Shown in pieces: positions 11,428 through 24,005 of a stretch of 64,000 bases of DNA (positions are counted from its first letter, which is position 1; the number at the start of each line of letters is the position of its first letter). The notes beneath the pieces were generated by a model. That model saw only the letters and a list, made by a program, of their open reading frames with translations. It searched no databases and was not told the DNA's origin. Origin of the DNA: Strongylocentrotus purpuratus (lineage: Eukaryota; Echinodermata; Echinoidea; Camarodonta; Strongylocentrotidae); assembly GCF_000002235.5 (NCBI RefSeq), contig NW_022145615.1, positions 32,213,094 through 32,277,093 on the forward strand, given 5' to 3'. The translations under genes and the position numbers were made by a program.

Positions 11428-12454
11428 GCTGATATTCACAGGTCATCGTTTACCTTTGGTAGAATTGTGCAACGTTTTTATATCATAATTATGGAAAATC
11501 TTGCATCCACGCTATCAGTGACAAACTCTTTGAACTTGAATTATTCGCGAATATCATGTACATCCATATATAGAGTAGGGATTTAACACTGACCCCCTCG
11601 GTTCACCTATCTTTAATCCCAGAGGGTCAACAGTGAGGGATTGCGGATTAAGGTAGCAGCGGTTGCGGATAATCGCAACGCCTTACCCGATACCCTACCA
11701 GAAGCCCCATCCATCTGTCTCGAACCCTTGAATATAAATTTGGAAGTCGATAATTCCATGTTTTTTGTTTTATAGAGGTATGCTGGTTGGCGTGTTTTGT
11801 TTGTTTTTTTTGAATGAGTTTTAAGCTTTGTTCCAACATAATATTGCAATGACGTTTATTTACGTTTGTTTTTCTTTTTAAAAGTATTATTTGTTACTAT
11901 TTTTTGAGGGGATTGTTTTGTTGTTATTTAGTTGTTGTGTTTTGCTTTGTTTTTTGTTGTGTTGTTGTTGATGGTGGTAGTGGTAGTTATAGGTACAATC
12001 AAGCAAAATCCTAACAAATAACAGATACTCTCAAGAAATATACCATATTGTATTTCCTCTAGAAATAAGTTTCTTTTCGATCACGTTTGATGTACATGGT
12101 ATATCATTCGTCCCTGATCTCTGCATTGATTTCGTAATTATCCAAATTAATTAGACTCCGAAAGGAATGAATGACTCCAAACCCCTCTAAAGTGTGTAAA
12201 ATGTTGGCTGAAAAGTACTGTCCAATTTGTTTTACCCACACTGCAAGCAATCACCGGCGTCCTTACGAGCGGTACGTGTTCGATCATGCGCATTACGTTA
12301 CACTCCGATGCGCGCGCTTCAGGTAATGTTCGTCCACTACAAATACTTTTTTTGTACCACCCCCCCCCCCCCTTCCAAATAAATAAACACAAAACCGGAG
12401 AATATCTTTTAAAAGGATTGTTAGAAATGTGATGAATTCATCAGAAAGCTCTAT
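11428..12454. other. Mixed non-coding stretch
   Basis: It contains a GC-richer patch (about 11590-11710), T/G-rich sequence (11760-11990) and a C13 tract (12360-12372). Open frames on the - strand (11613-11849 and 12147-12392) are short and unrecognised. Confidence 0.45.
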
Positions 12455-12545
12455 TTATTTATTTTTATTTATTTATTCCGTTTTATTTTAACAGGGTAGC
12501 CCAGTCAGTAATCAAAGTACTGTTTTCCAGGGGGCCCTGTACATA
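12455..12545 (-). mobile_element. SINE-like tail, family E, copy 1
   Basis: On the - strand it ends CTGGGCTACCCTGTTAAAAT followed by an A/T-rich (AAATA)-type tail. The same end, GGGCTACCCTGTCAAAAT plus (AAATA)n, occurs on the + strand at 46919-47010. Only the 3' part is recognisable; the head is missing or has decayed. Confidence 0.6.
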
Positions 12546-12760
12546 AATGAACATATATGAAGAAACAAACTACTTGAACAATATAAACATCATGGAAAAC
12601 ATCAATACATAGCAACATATAACAGAAAGTGAGTAAAGAGTAAGAGTGAATAATGAAACAAAGCCGTAGTAAGAATGATAAATTTCAATGAGCAATTTCA
12701 AATCGATGACAATATACTCTGATTATTATCAATGATCTATTTAGATTTTAACAAAGTAGA

Positions 12761-12787
12761 GTGTCACTCTACAAAGTAGAGTGACAC
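12761..12787. repeat. Perfect 12-bp inverted repeat, 3-base loop
   Basis: GTGTCACTCTAC, AAA, GTAGAGTGACAC. The left arm also overlaps a second imperfect palindrome (GTAGAGTGTCACTCTAC), so three related arms lie within 35 bases. Confidence 0.9.
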
Positions 12788-13469
12788 GAACCATGCTAAG
12801 GTATGGGACACTTTTACATTAATTTTTTATTTGATTTGATTTGATTTTACATGGTTTAAAATCTTCGCAGTCATACAAAATTAATTGTTATTTTTTACAA
12901 TAAGAACGAGGTCGAAAAAGAAGATCATACTCACCGAAAAAGAATATCATACTCACAAAAGTACAAAAGATCTGTATAAAAATAAGCATGGTGCTAAAAG
13001 AAAAGAAGGTAAGCAGAATGAGCAAAGAAAATAAAATCTATAAAAGCATGACTGACTTATTGTTTCACGCTTAAATTCAAGCATGTTATTAAGTTGCCAA
13101 AGAATGGATGGCGAAACATTCTTACTTAAAAATTATTTTTAGAATTTGCTTTTTGTCATGTCGTAAGTTGTGGGCATAAGAAAGTCCCCAAATATGGTGG
13201 TGCATGATTCATTGACAGAAGTGATGACACATCAGTAGACAAAATATAACCCTGGATTAAGTACTCTTTACGAATTATAAACCATGTTTTTATTGAACAC
13301 CTTGTAGTCTATGAAATTGGTAAGTTACAGTAACGGCATACAATGTCACATGATTACATCGGCAAAGTAAAAAAAAGCTGGAACGTTATGCATGATCGCA
13401 TGACTTGCTGTGCCCCCATACACCTAGAGAACAAGAGATTTGTTTTTGGCGTCTAATTTTGCGATGGTG
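12788..13469. other. AT-rich non-coding stretch
   Basis: A TTTGATTTGATTTGATTTTA block starts near 12830. Similar blocks occur near 23360 and 50937 and may mark retroposon ends. No open frame of note. Confidence 0.4.
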
Positions 13470-13483
13470 ACGTGGCGCCACGT
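13470..13483. promoter_or_regulatory. 14-bp palindrome ACGTGGCGCCACGT in a GC-richer patch
   Basis: A perfect palindrome containing GGCGCC and, with the next bases, an ACGTG core. TGACGTGG overlaps its left edge and resembles a CRE half site. Homeodomain-like TAATT words lie on both sides (13454 and 13491). The patch 13440-13690 is GC-richer than its flanks and has no convincing frame, which suits a regulatory element. No factor can be named with certainty. Confidence 0.3.
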
Positions 13484-13902
13484 GCGATGGTAATTCAAAC
13501 GAACGCTGTATTAAAAACTCGCGGTTGTCTTTTCATTTCCGACGAACTTTGCGGCTTATTAGAGAGTTAGGAAATGTCGTCTATAAATATCGACTACGCA
13601 GCCGCCCTACCTTTAGGAGACGGGGTGCGTGGGAAATTTTAGGTGGACAAAAAGTTTCCATTATTATTTACCCCATTTCGTAATCATGACGGTTACAGTG
13701 CCGATCATGGACCGTGATTATGCTGGAGATATCAATTAAAATCAATGCAGCTTACGCGTGTGTGTACACATGGCAAACATTGTTTCTTTTGAGTAGAAAG
13801 AGCCTGTCTAACGGGATGTTTCATTTATTTATCGGGCAAGAAGACAATACTCTGAGAGACTCACTAACGCAACTAATCCTTCAATTATCTCGAATTCTAC
13901 TC

Positions 13903-14211
13903 AATAAGCCAGTTTCGTAATGTAACCAAATTTAATGCATACGTCTTTGTGAAGTGCCTCAATACAAATTATTTCATTCACCTGATAAGAATAATAGTAT
14001 TTCAATAGTCAGAATGCAACTGCATATATTAAGTTGTTGCCAGGTTGGACAAACATTATGGCTTGACCTACCTAGCAACACTTAATATATGCAGTTGCAT
14101 TCTGACTATTGAAATACTATTATTCTTATCAGGTGAATGAAATAATTTGTATTGAGGCACTTCACAAAGACGTATGCATTAAATTTGGTTACATTACGAA
14201 ACTGGCTTATT
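13903..14211. repeat. Near-perfect 137-bp inverted repeat with 34-base loop
   Basis: The left arm (13903-14040) and right arm (14075-14211) are reverse complements, differing by one inserted T near the inner end. The loop is 14041-14074. Outer ends are AATAAGCC and GGCTTATT. I see no target site duplication beside the arms and no transposase. A transcript in either direction would form a 137-bp duplex. Possible origins are a recent inverted duplication by template switching, a young fold-back element, or a read or assembly artefact. Confidence 0.95.
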
Positions 14212-15239
14212 TCAACAGTGTTGATTTTTCTTTATGTGTGCATGTGTCTGGAAGTGGTGGGTTAAACAATGCATTTCAGTCAATACTTTGCTTATTTTAA
14301 CCTATTTGACATAAACCAGTGTCACTCTATTCTTTTGAATGCATGCTTGAGAGAACAACTGATTTAATACTTACAATTGTGCTTTTTCCCCATACTTTGT
14401 ATACAAGAAAGCAAAGCAAAAAAAGACAAGAAAAAAGAAATAAAGAAAGAAACAAACGAACAAAAAAGTTTTCTTTGTTATTTTTCTTTTATAAAATACA
14501 ACATGTGGACCTCAAATCAAGTCCATTTTTAGCAAAAGTTGAGCGAATCACCCTTACTTGATTTTTTTTCTTCAATATTTTATTGTACTGCATACCGCTT
14601 TTCAAAACGAAAATCCCAACATAATATATCTGTGAACATTTGAGGGAAAACCCCTTTTTCTCTCGCATTGAAATAATGTGCAAAGAACGCCTACAATTGA
14701 ATCTCTTTAAAAAAAACATAACATTTCTCAGCCATATAGTTTGAATACCTTTTTGGTGAAAGGAAAAAGTAGGCAATCATTGTATCTTTTTAAAGTTTCC
14801 GGTATCCTTTGCTTGTTTGTTTATTTTGTACTTAATTTCCCATAACAAAGTACAAGAGGTAATTTGTAGTCAGACAAAATGTTATAACTTCACATTCATC
14901 AAAACAAATTATTTTCGAAATAAAACGAATAGAAATTCTTCCGTCTTCAAATAGGAATAAAAACATCTTGTTTGATGCTAATAAATCCAGATGGATGGAG
15001 CATTTATCATAATAAAATTCGAAGTATTCAAACTACCAATTTGCTTTAATTTTCGGGAGATCATTGTCTTGTAAAAAGTAGAAATACAAGTACTCCAGTT
15101 ATTGATTTCCTTTATTTTCACAATGTTCAAAGATGCAATTTAAGAAAGACGCTCCTAATACGATAATGTGTGTATCATGATTCTAAACAGCAAGTCGTGA
15201 CAGCGTATATCACACGTCTCTTGCAATTTGAAAGTATCT
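14212..15239. other. AT-rich non-coding stretch
   Basis: A-rich words (14400-14470) and plain AT-rich DNA. Open frames at 14319-14561 (+) and 14489-14776 (-) have low-complexity composition. Nothing else is recognised. Confidence 0.5.
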
Positions 15240-15730
15240 TCATATTGACATTAGTACACCCTACACGCAGAAAAGAGCCGCCATGAGTAACACGCGATAT
15301 AGCAAAACAACCGTGGCAGCTAAAGCGGGATAATGCACTCTCCTCCACTTTCTTCATCTCTTTTTCTTTCTTACTCCAGCTTATCGCATACTTGCATCTT
15401 GTGTATTCTTTCTTCGGGGCCTGCTAGCTCTGGCGAATGCTCGTTGCCTGCCCCGGGGGCCCACCGACAGGCATGGGGCCATTACCGGCTGGGCTCGAGT
15501 TGCAATACCCCAATGACTATAACAAGTAATGACTTTAGATGATGAAAGAATAAGATAAGAACCCCATCCGATTGGGTGATGGTTGACTGTTCTTGTGAAT
15601 GATTCTGCAGACGTATTGGTAGCAGTACGCCATTGCTTCAGCCCGGTCACACCGCCGAACCGATAGCAAACCGAACCACAACTAGGCCATCCTGGGCAAT
15701 GTAATTGTTTGGTCGGTCTATTGTCGATTT
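15240..15730. other. GC-richer island, possible conserved non-coding element
   Basis: GC content rises sharply against the flanks around 15410-15500 and 15625-15720. Both strands have short open frames of 60-89 codons with no recognisable domain. The block at 15640-15690 (GCCCGGTCACACCGCCGAAC) could be a transposon end, but I find no partner for it. Regulatory or repeat origin cannot be separated. Confidence 0.3.
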
Positions 15731-16744
15731 AGTATCGGCCTTGTTGGATTGACTGAGGTATACATTCAATGCGGGTGCCATGGTGGGGATTGAGAAACCA
15801 AGTACGAGAAAGGGGCGAAAGGGGGCTTTGTCAGTAATTTCACGTTGATTACATGATGTTTGAAGATTGTATCAATTTGATAACATTAGGCAGCCTAATC
15901 AAGTTGGTTCATTATGTCACAACTCTCCAATCGAGATTCATCTATTTTGTTCGTTCGTGAATCGGCGTTAGAAAAATATCAACAGGAGGCAGATAGTGGG
16001 AAGGGAAATGAAAGGAAAAAAAAGTTAAGAATCTAAAAGTAATGTGAACTATCATGCCTTTTAAAAGAAACACGGAAACTAGAATCATAAAATCAGCGAA
16101 AATTTTAGTTGAAAGATTGAATAGATGAAAATGGAGGGGATATAAAACAGAGGGGGAAACATCAAGAATACCAAGAGATGGGGGAAATAAGGGCACATGG
16201 AATAGTTTAGAATGAAACATTGGGCAAGGTAGTAATTCAATTCTAATATTTGAACGGTAAGAATAATTATTTTAAAACGCGAAAGAGTAAACGAAACAAG
16301 GCAGGCATTAAACGTGGATGACACTTCAAAATAATGTATAAACTAAATACAAAAGGTGCTATATAGTATAGTCACAAAAAATATTTTTATGATGCCAGTC
16401 AGCATTATTAGCAATAACGAAAAATCAATCAAAATGTTTGTGGAAGCAAGATTGAAAACAAACGGACTGAAAATTGTCCACCAAAATGAATTGTGTAAGG
16501 CGTTTCGTAAAATTCCAAGTCATAATCATGATAATTACCAATCCGATCTCTTTCCCTGACGGTCATAGATTCAAACTTAAATATACTTTTCATATATCTT
16601 TATTTTTAATTTTGAAGCTGTATTCGCGCTACAGTTGTTTTGGTTTCCTTGCGGTTTGTGTTATCTTTCATTTTTATCCAAATTGATGTGTTCTTGATGA
16701 TACTCTTTCTTTCATGTTCTCTTTTTTTTAATCTTTTCTTTTCT
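15731..16744. other. AT-rich non-coding stretch
   Basis: Purine-rich sequence (about 15960-16330) explains the S/F/L-rich open frames on the - strand. No gene signal. Confidence 0.5.
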
Positions 16745-16985
16745 GTTTTTTCTTTTTCTTCTTCTTCTTTACTTTCATCTTCTTTCTCTTCTTCTTCTTC
16801 TTCTTCGTCTTCTTCTTTTTCTTCTTTTTCTTCTTATTCTTCTTCTTCTTCTTCTTCTACTCTTCTTCTTCTTCTTCTTCTTCTTCTTCTTCTTCTTCTT
16901 CTTCGTCTTCTTCTTCTTGTTCATCTTCGTCTTCTCCTTCTTCTTCATTTTGTTTCTTCTTCTTGATTTTCTTCTTCTTCTTCAT
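16745..16985. repeat. (CTT)n trinucleotide array
   Basis: About 240 bases of mostly TTC/CTT repeats with scattered changes. It gives a poly-serine/leucine open frame on the + strand (16640-16966), which is not a gene. Confidence 0.95.
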
Positions 16986-18959
16986 CTATATCTTTCTTCT
17001 TTTTCAATACCGATACTCCTCATTTTGTTTCTGATTATATGTTTTTCTCTAGTAAGAAGTCAAAACACGGAATACTATATTTAACTTACTGTTCTCTTAT
17101 CTGTCGCATCACACCATCGCTTTCCATCCTCCATGTATTTCCCATCGTCCCTATATCCTTCTTTTCCATTTTTTTCTCTCTCATGCTATCACAAATTTTT
17201 AATTTTCTTTCCATCTCAATAAAAAGAAAAAAGAATCAGTAAAGCAGTTTGCTCCAAATCCCTTCGCGTTTCCACTTTTTAATTAACAAATTGGACTGTC
17301 CTCCTCATTAATATTCATACCAAAACACAAAAGGCTCGCCCATGAGATGAATATCTCCCCGGTGTTTTCAGATCACTTCAAAGATAGATGAGATTGATAT
17401 TAACTATAGCGGAGAGACCTTTTGTATGGCCGTGTTATTGAGATGCCATTTTGTCTCTTGCAGTCAATTGACTGATATCATCAAAGTTGTATAGATTTGG
17501 GAAATTATCAAATAACGAATATGGATTTTGGTGTGATTACGGCGAAAAACAAAGGAAATTGATTCAATCAAGTTTTGCTGCTCTCGCATTGAAAAAAAAA
17601 ATGACACATTTGCAATTTCAATTTGTAGGATCATCATTATAACCTGTCAATGCAATTCCCTGATGCGTTCCTTTTTCATGAATTATCAAGACCCTCATCA
17701 CTTAGACGGATTCAATTAATGAGAGAGGAGATCAACATCCTAATAAGGCTGCTAATATAGGAACACAACACAATAAATACAACAACAGCACTACGATATG
17801 GAGGACGTTATTAAAATAAGGATGACAACAATAAAGATATCGGAAATAGTATGATCGTCATGGTGATAGCGATAGAGATGAGGATGATAACAACAATGAC
17901 AATATAATTGATAAAGATAATAAGGGAAATAAAGATGGTAGGCTTAACAGAAACGTGGTAGTGGGGATGACAAGTGTGGTGTCAAATGAAAAACAAGAAA
18001 CAAAATAAACAACAAAGACAAAAACAAGAACAAGAACAAAATAATTGCTTTGTGATGGCTATGATGATCGTAATGATGATTAGGGTTAGGATGATGATAA
18101 TTTGATGGTGGTACAATGATGGCGTTGATGATGATATTAATGAAAATATCAATGATAATAATAATAATCTTTTAATAATAAACAAAGGAGGAAGATAAGA
18201 GCATTGAAGAAATACATCAAGGATAAGAAGAGTGAGATTGGCTTGGGAAATGTGTTTGGAATATCTGAATTAAGGACATTCACCTTTCTTGTTAGTTATT
18301 GTCTTCAATTCAAATAATGCTAGTATTGAATTTTAATAAGAATTTGCTAAGAACAATTATTCCAATATCAACAATCAAATAAGATATATTTCCTCTATGC
18401 GAAATACTCTTATATAGGCCTATGTTTATACAAAATTAAGTTACTTGTTTATACATTTGATTATGGCTTTATGCGGTTGCTATCAAAGTGACCCAGTGGC
18501 AAATAATGAATTTAAATAAGAATACTATAGTAGGGTTTATTCTAGACGTCGTATAATATTCGTAATTTATATTTACTTGAAAATCTGGTAAATGCATGAA
18601 TCACCAATTCAGTTCAAATTGACTCCTCCTTCCCTGTCCTTATTTTCTCGTTTAAATGATAAATTTCAGTGGACATAAAATGCAATTTCTCATCATAAAC
18701 CTGATTGAATTGATTGTGTAATTAGAATAAACTAATACAGCCATCGACATTGATACATAATCTCTCTTCATCATGGGTGAAATTAATGACCATTCAGCAA
18801 ACCGATTCTTTCTCTCTTTTTTTCTTGACTTTATTTCTCTTTTCTACTGATAAATTTTTCAGTCCATCTCTCGCCAAATTATGGACAGTCAACAAAGTCT
18901 AAAATGAATACCTCTTCTGCTTCGCTGTTCTGATTTTCTCTACTTTGATTACAAAACAA
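16986..18959. other. AT-rich non-coding stretch with GAT-rich part
   Basis: 17760-18180 is rich in GATGAT, AACAAC and ATAATA words, a decayed trinucleotide region. The rest is plain AT-rich. No open frame of interest. Confidence 0.5.
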
Positions 18960-19260
18960 AGACGAGAAAGAAAAAGGCCCTTGGGGTGATTGATGTAACA
19001 GGTCATGCCCCGGCGACGGCTCCGCCGGTCGGTCGGCCTAGCACGCGACCAGCGTTCCGCTAGCTGTCGTACGGACGCACAAGTCGGGCTTCCCGGTAAT
19101 AAGGGAGAGTGGAAAACGAAGCCCAACAGTTCGGCTACTCTTCCGGGGGATGCAATGTGCGTCCATCTATCATGCGGGCCGGGGAAGAGAAATAGCCCCA
19201 AGGCCTTCAAAAATACACCCATGACGAGAAAAGTAGGAAGCCCGAGATAAGACGAGATGG
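18960..19260. other. GC-rich island, possible regulatory element or exon
   Basis: The most GC-rich part of the first 20 kb, with many CpG (for example CGGCGACGGCTCCGCC near 19010). It is open on both strands: 81 codons on + (19005-19250, R/K/P-rich) and part of a 150-codon frame on - (18899-19351). Neither has a recognisable domain, and both being open is expected from GC-rich DNA. Confidence 0.3.
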
Positions 19261-19673
19261 AGAGAACTTCATGAAAGAAGAAAAAAAAAGGATACATTAA
19301 GAAGATTACTGTTTCTAGTTGTAATGAAGGCGATAGCGGTTTGGCATGCATCAGCTATACATCTTTGCTAGAGGCACGCTACGTTCAGACCAAGTTTGAG
19401 GAGGGATGAAACTCTGAGGGAGTCGAAGAAGTGATGGATGTAGTTTTGATCACTTTGTATTGTATAACAGAGGAAAGAAAGTTGGATTAAAACTGAGCTT
19501 CGAAAGTGTACGTTATCACACAAAATATGATGATATTAAGAAATGTGCTCATTTGTTATCTTCATAAGACAGTAACTGATACTAAATGATTTTAACCGTT
19601 ATCCATAATCCCCCCTCTCTCTCTCTCTCTCTCATGCTCTATCTGTATATGCCTCTCTCTGTCTCTGACTCTT

Positions 19674-19713
<40 letters not shown>

Positions 19714-20271
19714 CCTTCCTCTCTCTGTCCCTTCCCCTCCCCCCTCTTCTCTTCCAATCTCCCAAGTCTACTTTTCCATGATTACCTCATTTTTCTCAAC
19801 CATATTTTGATTCGTCTATTAAAGTCGAATTCATTCTTTGTACTTGGCTCACTAAGGGGCTGACACCCATTGCCGGCTTACATCCATAAGGGTAATTGTT
19901 ACAGGGGTCACATCGTTTCAGCCCTATGGGAGTAAGTGGCTACGCCCCCTGGTGATATTTGACTTTGGTCAGTTGTCCAAGTCCTCTCCTCCTCTCTGGC
20001 TTTTGTTCTGGACCTCTTTTCAATTTCATCTGTTTGATGGTTCTAACCAGTCGGTGAAATTCTTAGAAAAAATGTCTATTTTGACAACGATTAGAAAATG
20101 ATTATCTGATTACATTTTAATGCGAATACACAGGTAATGAACGTGGTGATAATACGTCTGGGCTTTATTCTTCTGCATGATCTGTATCAGTTCTTGGGAG
20201 CTTACCCCAATTTATTGAATATTAGAATTTGTATGATATTTGTTGAATTCCAAACGATATATACATATTTA
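19261..20271. other. Non-coding stretch with (CT)n tracts
   Basis: CT tracts lie at 19612-19635 and 19680-19735 and give an S/L-rich frame. A GC-richer patch (19850-19995) contains GGCTGACACCCATTGCCGGC and is unrecognised. Confidence 0.5.
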
Positions 20272-20432
20272 GAGGTGTCGTGGTCAAGTTGATACATCAC
20301 CTCGGAATGTGGCCGGTAACGATTACAATGGTTCGCGATTCGTGGACCGCAGGGTTACAATAGTTACAATTTAAAGCGCTTAGAAACGTATTATTTAGCG
20401 CAATACAAATGTGAATATTATTATTGTTATCA
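20272..20432 (+). mobile_element. tRNA-headed SINE-like repeat, family B, copy 1
   Basis: A tRNA-like head (GAGGTGTCGTGGTCAAGTTG) with a B box-like GGTTCGCGATTC leads to the 3' part AAAGCGCTTAGAAACGTATT ... TAGCGC and an ATT-rich tail. The AGCGCTTAGA(A/G)AC 3' part is shared with 40567-40840 and 44936-45105. A head in one copy and the same 3' end in others supports a SINE family. Confidence 0.65.
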
Positions 20433-21284
20433 TTCAAGTTATAGTTCTTTCCTATCACGTGACTTGTGTGCCATCCTGTTAAATCAATGAGTCATCTCCT
20501 TGTTTAAACAGTTTATGAAATTGGCTACAATGAAAATACTGCTATATTATCGTTTACTCTAAACAGTATCCTTTTCGTTCCCACATCATGGTTAAAAAAA
20601 TCCCCGAAGAACTAGTAGACCAGATTTATATATAGGCCTAATGTAAAATTGTAATTAGTAAAACTAGAACCATTCTTAATAGATCAAATTGGATCTCATT
20701 TTGTGGTTTATTGCAATGACGTCATGGAAAGTCACTTTGTCATATTTTATATGAATTAGGCCCAATTTGTTGAAAATTTAAATAAACGCTAGTCCCAGAC
20801 ATAGTAATGTTTTTCTATAAACATCTGAAGTGATACACACAGAAATGACAATATTAACAGGATAAAGGAAGAGTATTTTTTAGAAAGGAACACAACAACA
20901 ATAACAAAACATACAAATACACAGAATATGCAAACAAATAAACATACAAACTCCTAAGCAATGGAACGAACACGCGAACGAAGAAACATGTTATATTTCA
21001 ACTGACCTCACGACATACAGCGATAAAACATGAAAGTAAAGAATTACAGTAAAGAAAGAAATAATATGAGAGGGAAGTCGAGGCGGGTTGCGTCGTCGCC
21101 AGTAGTCCGCCGTCCTATCGCTGCCGTGCGTAGCCGTAATAAGGCCGCGTGTCAACTACGCTTGGGTGAGGTCGCTTTTTGATTATGAAACTACAGCTCG
21201 CAAAATGTCGCCTCGCTCGATCTCTCCTCCATCTGTTATCCATTTTCCATCTCTATCCCCGTATCTTGCTCCCTCTCCATCTTT
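20433..21284. other. AT-rich non-coding stretch
   Basis: Plain AT-rich DNA, A-rich around 20880-21060, with a small GC-richer patch with CpG at 21070-21200. No convincing gene. Confidence 0.5.
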
Positions 21285-21287
21285 CTG

Positions 21288-21323
<36 letters not shown>

Positions 21324-21661
21324 CCTCTTTTTTTACTTTCTCCCTCTCTCTTTCTTCTCTCTCTCACTATCATTTTCACTATCACTTTCCATGTCTCCAT
21401 CTCCATCTCTCTCACGCTCTCTCTCTCCCTCTCTCTCTCAATTATCTCTCTCACTCCTCTCTTTTTCACTTTCTTTCTATTCTCCCTCGCCCTCTTCCTT
21501 ACTTTCTTCATCTATTCTCACTCTCTTAACCCTTTCTTATCTTACCCATGTCATCTTTCTCTAACTCACTTTCTCCTCTCTCTCCTTTCTTACCCTTCAT
21601 CTTCACAATTTTCTTATTCTTCTTGTTCTCTTTTTCAATGTTTTTTCTTCTCCTGCCTTTT

Positions 21662-21702
<41 letters not shown>

Positions 21703-21810
21703 CTTTCTCCTCTGTCTCTCTTCTCTTACACTCTCTTTCTTCTCTTTATTCTACTGTCGCCTTTCTCTCTCTCTGTCTGTCTGTCTCTCCCTTCCTCTTT
21801 TACCCTCCCT

Positions 21811-21845
<35 letters not shown>

Positions 21846-21975
21846 GTCTGTCTCTCAATCTCTTTCTTTCTTACCCTACTCTCTCTCTCTTCCTCTCTCT
21901 CTCTCTCTCTCCCTCTCTGTCTCTCACTCTCTTTCTTTCTTACCCTACTCTCTCTCTCTCTCTCTCTTTTTCTCA
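21285..21975. repeat. Long polypyrimidine (CT)n region
   Basis: Nearly 700 bases of CT-rich + strand sequence with several pure (CT)n runs (21291-21320, 21663-21700 and 21945-21967). The open frames of 91-148 codons on both strands are repeat products. Homopurine-homopyrimidine DNA of this length can form triplex (H-DNA) structures. Confidence 0.95.
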
Positions 21976-23035
21976 GTGGGTCCAGACGGTATAGGAAGCT
22001 CTCTCAATCTCCTCGAGAAGAAGAAGATGATGATGATTCGAGGCTTATTTGCTCAGTCGACGGGAAAAATGGCCAAATTATCCGACGTCATACATCCGCA
22101 CATATTACTTTACAGTGTGTTCGTTGAGATTGCAATTATACCATCCCTTGTCTCTGATGCTCTGCCTGTTGACATAAATGAGTCGACACTAATCTTGTTA
22201 AATTTGTCAAACTAGAAAATTCTTGATTGTATCTATATGAACCTAACCTAAATGAATTTCATACAAAGTATAAAAGCACATCAGTCTATAAATATCTCCT
22301 ATTTCATATTACTTTTCGTCACTATAATTTGTTTCTTAAATACTTTGATTGGGCGAATTTGCAGTCACTTTTTTGTCACTGGATAACAAAATCTAAAGTT
22401 TTATTTCCATGAAAATCTATTTGGTTAAACCTGACCAGAAATGTAACCGATAAAAGATGTGAAAATAATACGTTATTTTAAGAGAATATGATGTAAGTTT
22501 CTGGCTAATTACATGTAACAAATATTTATCTCCGAAAAAGTCTCTGATATATTAATTAAGTGCATCTCATTTTTGGTCGTAACTAGCTATGTTTAACCGT
22601 TTTACGATCATGTAAGAAATGTTATTTATACAAGAATTATCTGAAACAATTATCAATCATGTCTGTTGGTATGGTGTTTATGTTATGAAAATTAGACGAT
22701 GTTGATAACATAGGCCTAATCTCTCGTCTCATTATGATTATTATATATACGATTTTATTATAGTGCTGTTACCGAAAATGTCTTTAAAACTATGGAGGAA
22801 GAAAAAAATAATTTAGAATAGGCAAAAGCAATTAAAAAAACGATTCTCTCCTTTATTTTTTTATTTTTAAACTAAAAGTGACAATTACAATTAATATACA
22901 GGCATATACTGAGAGCATACCGGATTTTCGTCTGTTATATGAGATTAATAGGTTGTCACGATTTGACGTAAAGGCTGTGTAATTCATATCGCCAAAAATT
23001 ATCTTTCAACATCTGCACTTCTTTTTTTGATCGTC
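21976..23035. other. AT-rich non-coding stretch
   Basis: No believable open frame, apart from short AT-rich ones. A TAGGCCTAAT word occurs near 22711. Nothing else is recognised. Confidence 0.5.
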
Positions 23036-23062
23036 TGCGGCGGGTAAACGTTTTTTCCCGCC
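23036..23062. promoter_or_regulatory. Inverted pair of E2F-like sites
   Basis: GGCGGG (23039-23044) and TTTCCCGCC (23054-23062) lie as inverted copies 12 bases apart in a GC-richer patch (22990-23165). TTTCCCGC is the classic E2F/DP consensus. No adjacent gene start is visible, so function is inferred from motif quality only. Confidence 0.35.
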
Positions 23063-23684
23063 ATTTCTCCCCTCGAACGCTTTCCGTTTCTCTAGAGACT
23101 GTAAAAGAAGAAGGCACCTAACTCCGAGCGAGAGTGGATCTGTGACGCAGACAGACGACTCATTGCACATGTTGGAAGTCTATATCCTGGTTTATAAATC
23201 AAGACCACCTTTTAGCATCTAGATGTAGAAAAACGGAGTGTGATGTTTTGTATTTGTCATAAAGGGGACCCGTTTGATATTTTGTGTTTACTATTTAGTG
23301 GTCCAATATTTCGCGAAGTTGCATTTTTTTTTTGAATGATTGTATGTTTATTTTGGGGTTTGAGTTGAGTTGAGTTTCTTTTATTTCACATGAAAAAACA
23401 ATACATAAACAAAACATAGCATATTTACAAAATTGGTATTCGTGAACAATAAAGACATCTACACAGCAAGTTTGCATTGTATTTACACTAAATAATTTAA
23501 AGTCATTTGTCTGCTTGTTTTACATTTTTGACTTGCAAGAAGCGTTAGACCTAGTGCACTTAACAGTGTTTTCGAATAATTTCTATTTATGTATGTAGTA
23601 CTTTTGAGGTATTTTCTTTTATTAGAGGTTGTATTTTCTCTTCCATCATTGTTTGCAGCTTATCAACAACATACATCAATATGA
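23063..23684. other. Non-coding stretch
   Basis: A GTTGAGTTGAGTTTC block near 23362 followed by TTTTATTTCACATG resembles blocks near 12830 and 50937 and may be a retroposon end in the - direction. The rest is AT-rich. Confidence 0.4.
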
Positions 23685-24005
23685 GCATCATCATCATCAT
23701 GATCATCATCGCCATCATCAGTATCATCACCGTCCATCGACATAATAATAATCATCATCACTACCACCACCACCTCCACTACCACTACCAACACCGCGCG
23801 CCACCACCACCATCACCACCACCACCACCAACACCACCACCATCACCACTATCATCATCATCACCATCACCAACACCAACACCACCATTACCATCATCAT
23901 CCCCATCACCATCACCACCACCACCACTACCACTACCATCACCACCATCATTACCATCACCATTACCATCACCGACACCAACACCAACACCATTACCACC
24001 TTCTT
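23685..24005. repeat. (ATC)n/(CAC)n trinucleotide array
   Basis: About 320 bases of ATC, ACC and CAC units. Open frames on both strands here are proline- or valine/methionine-rich artefacts. Confidence 0.95.
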
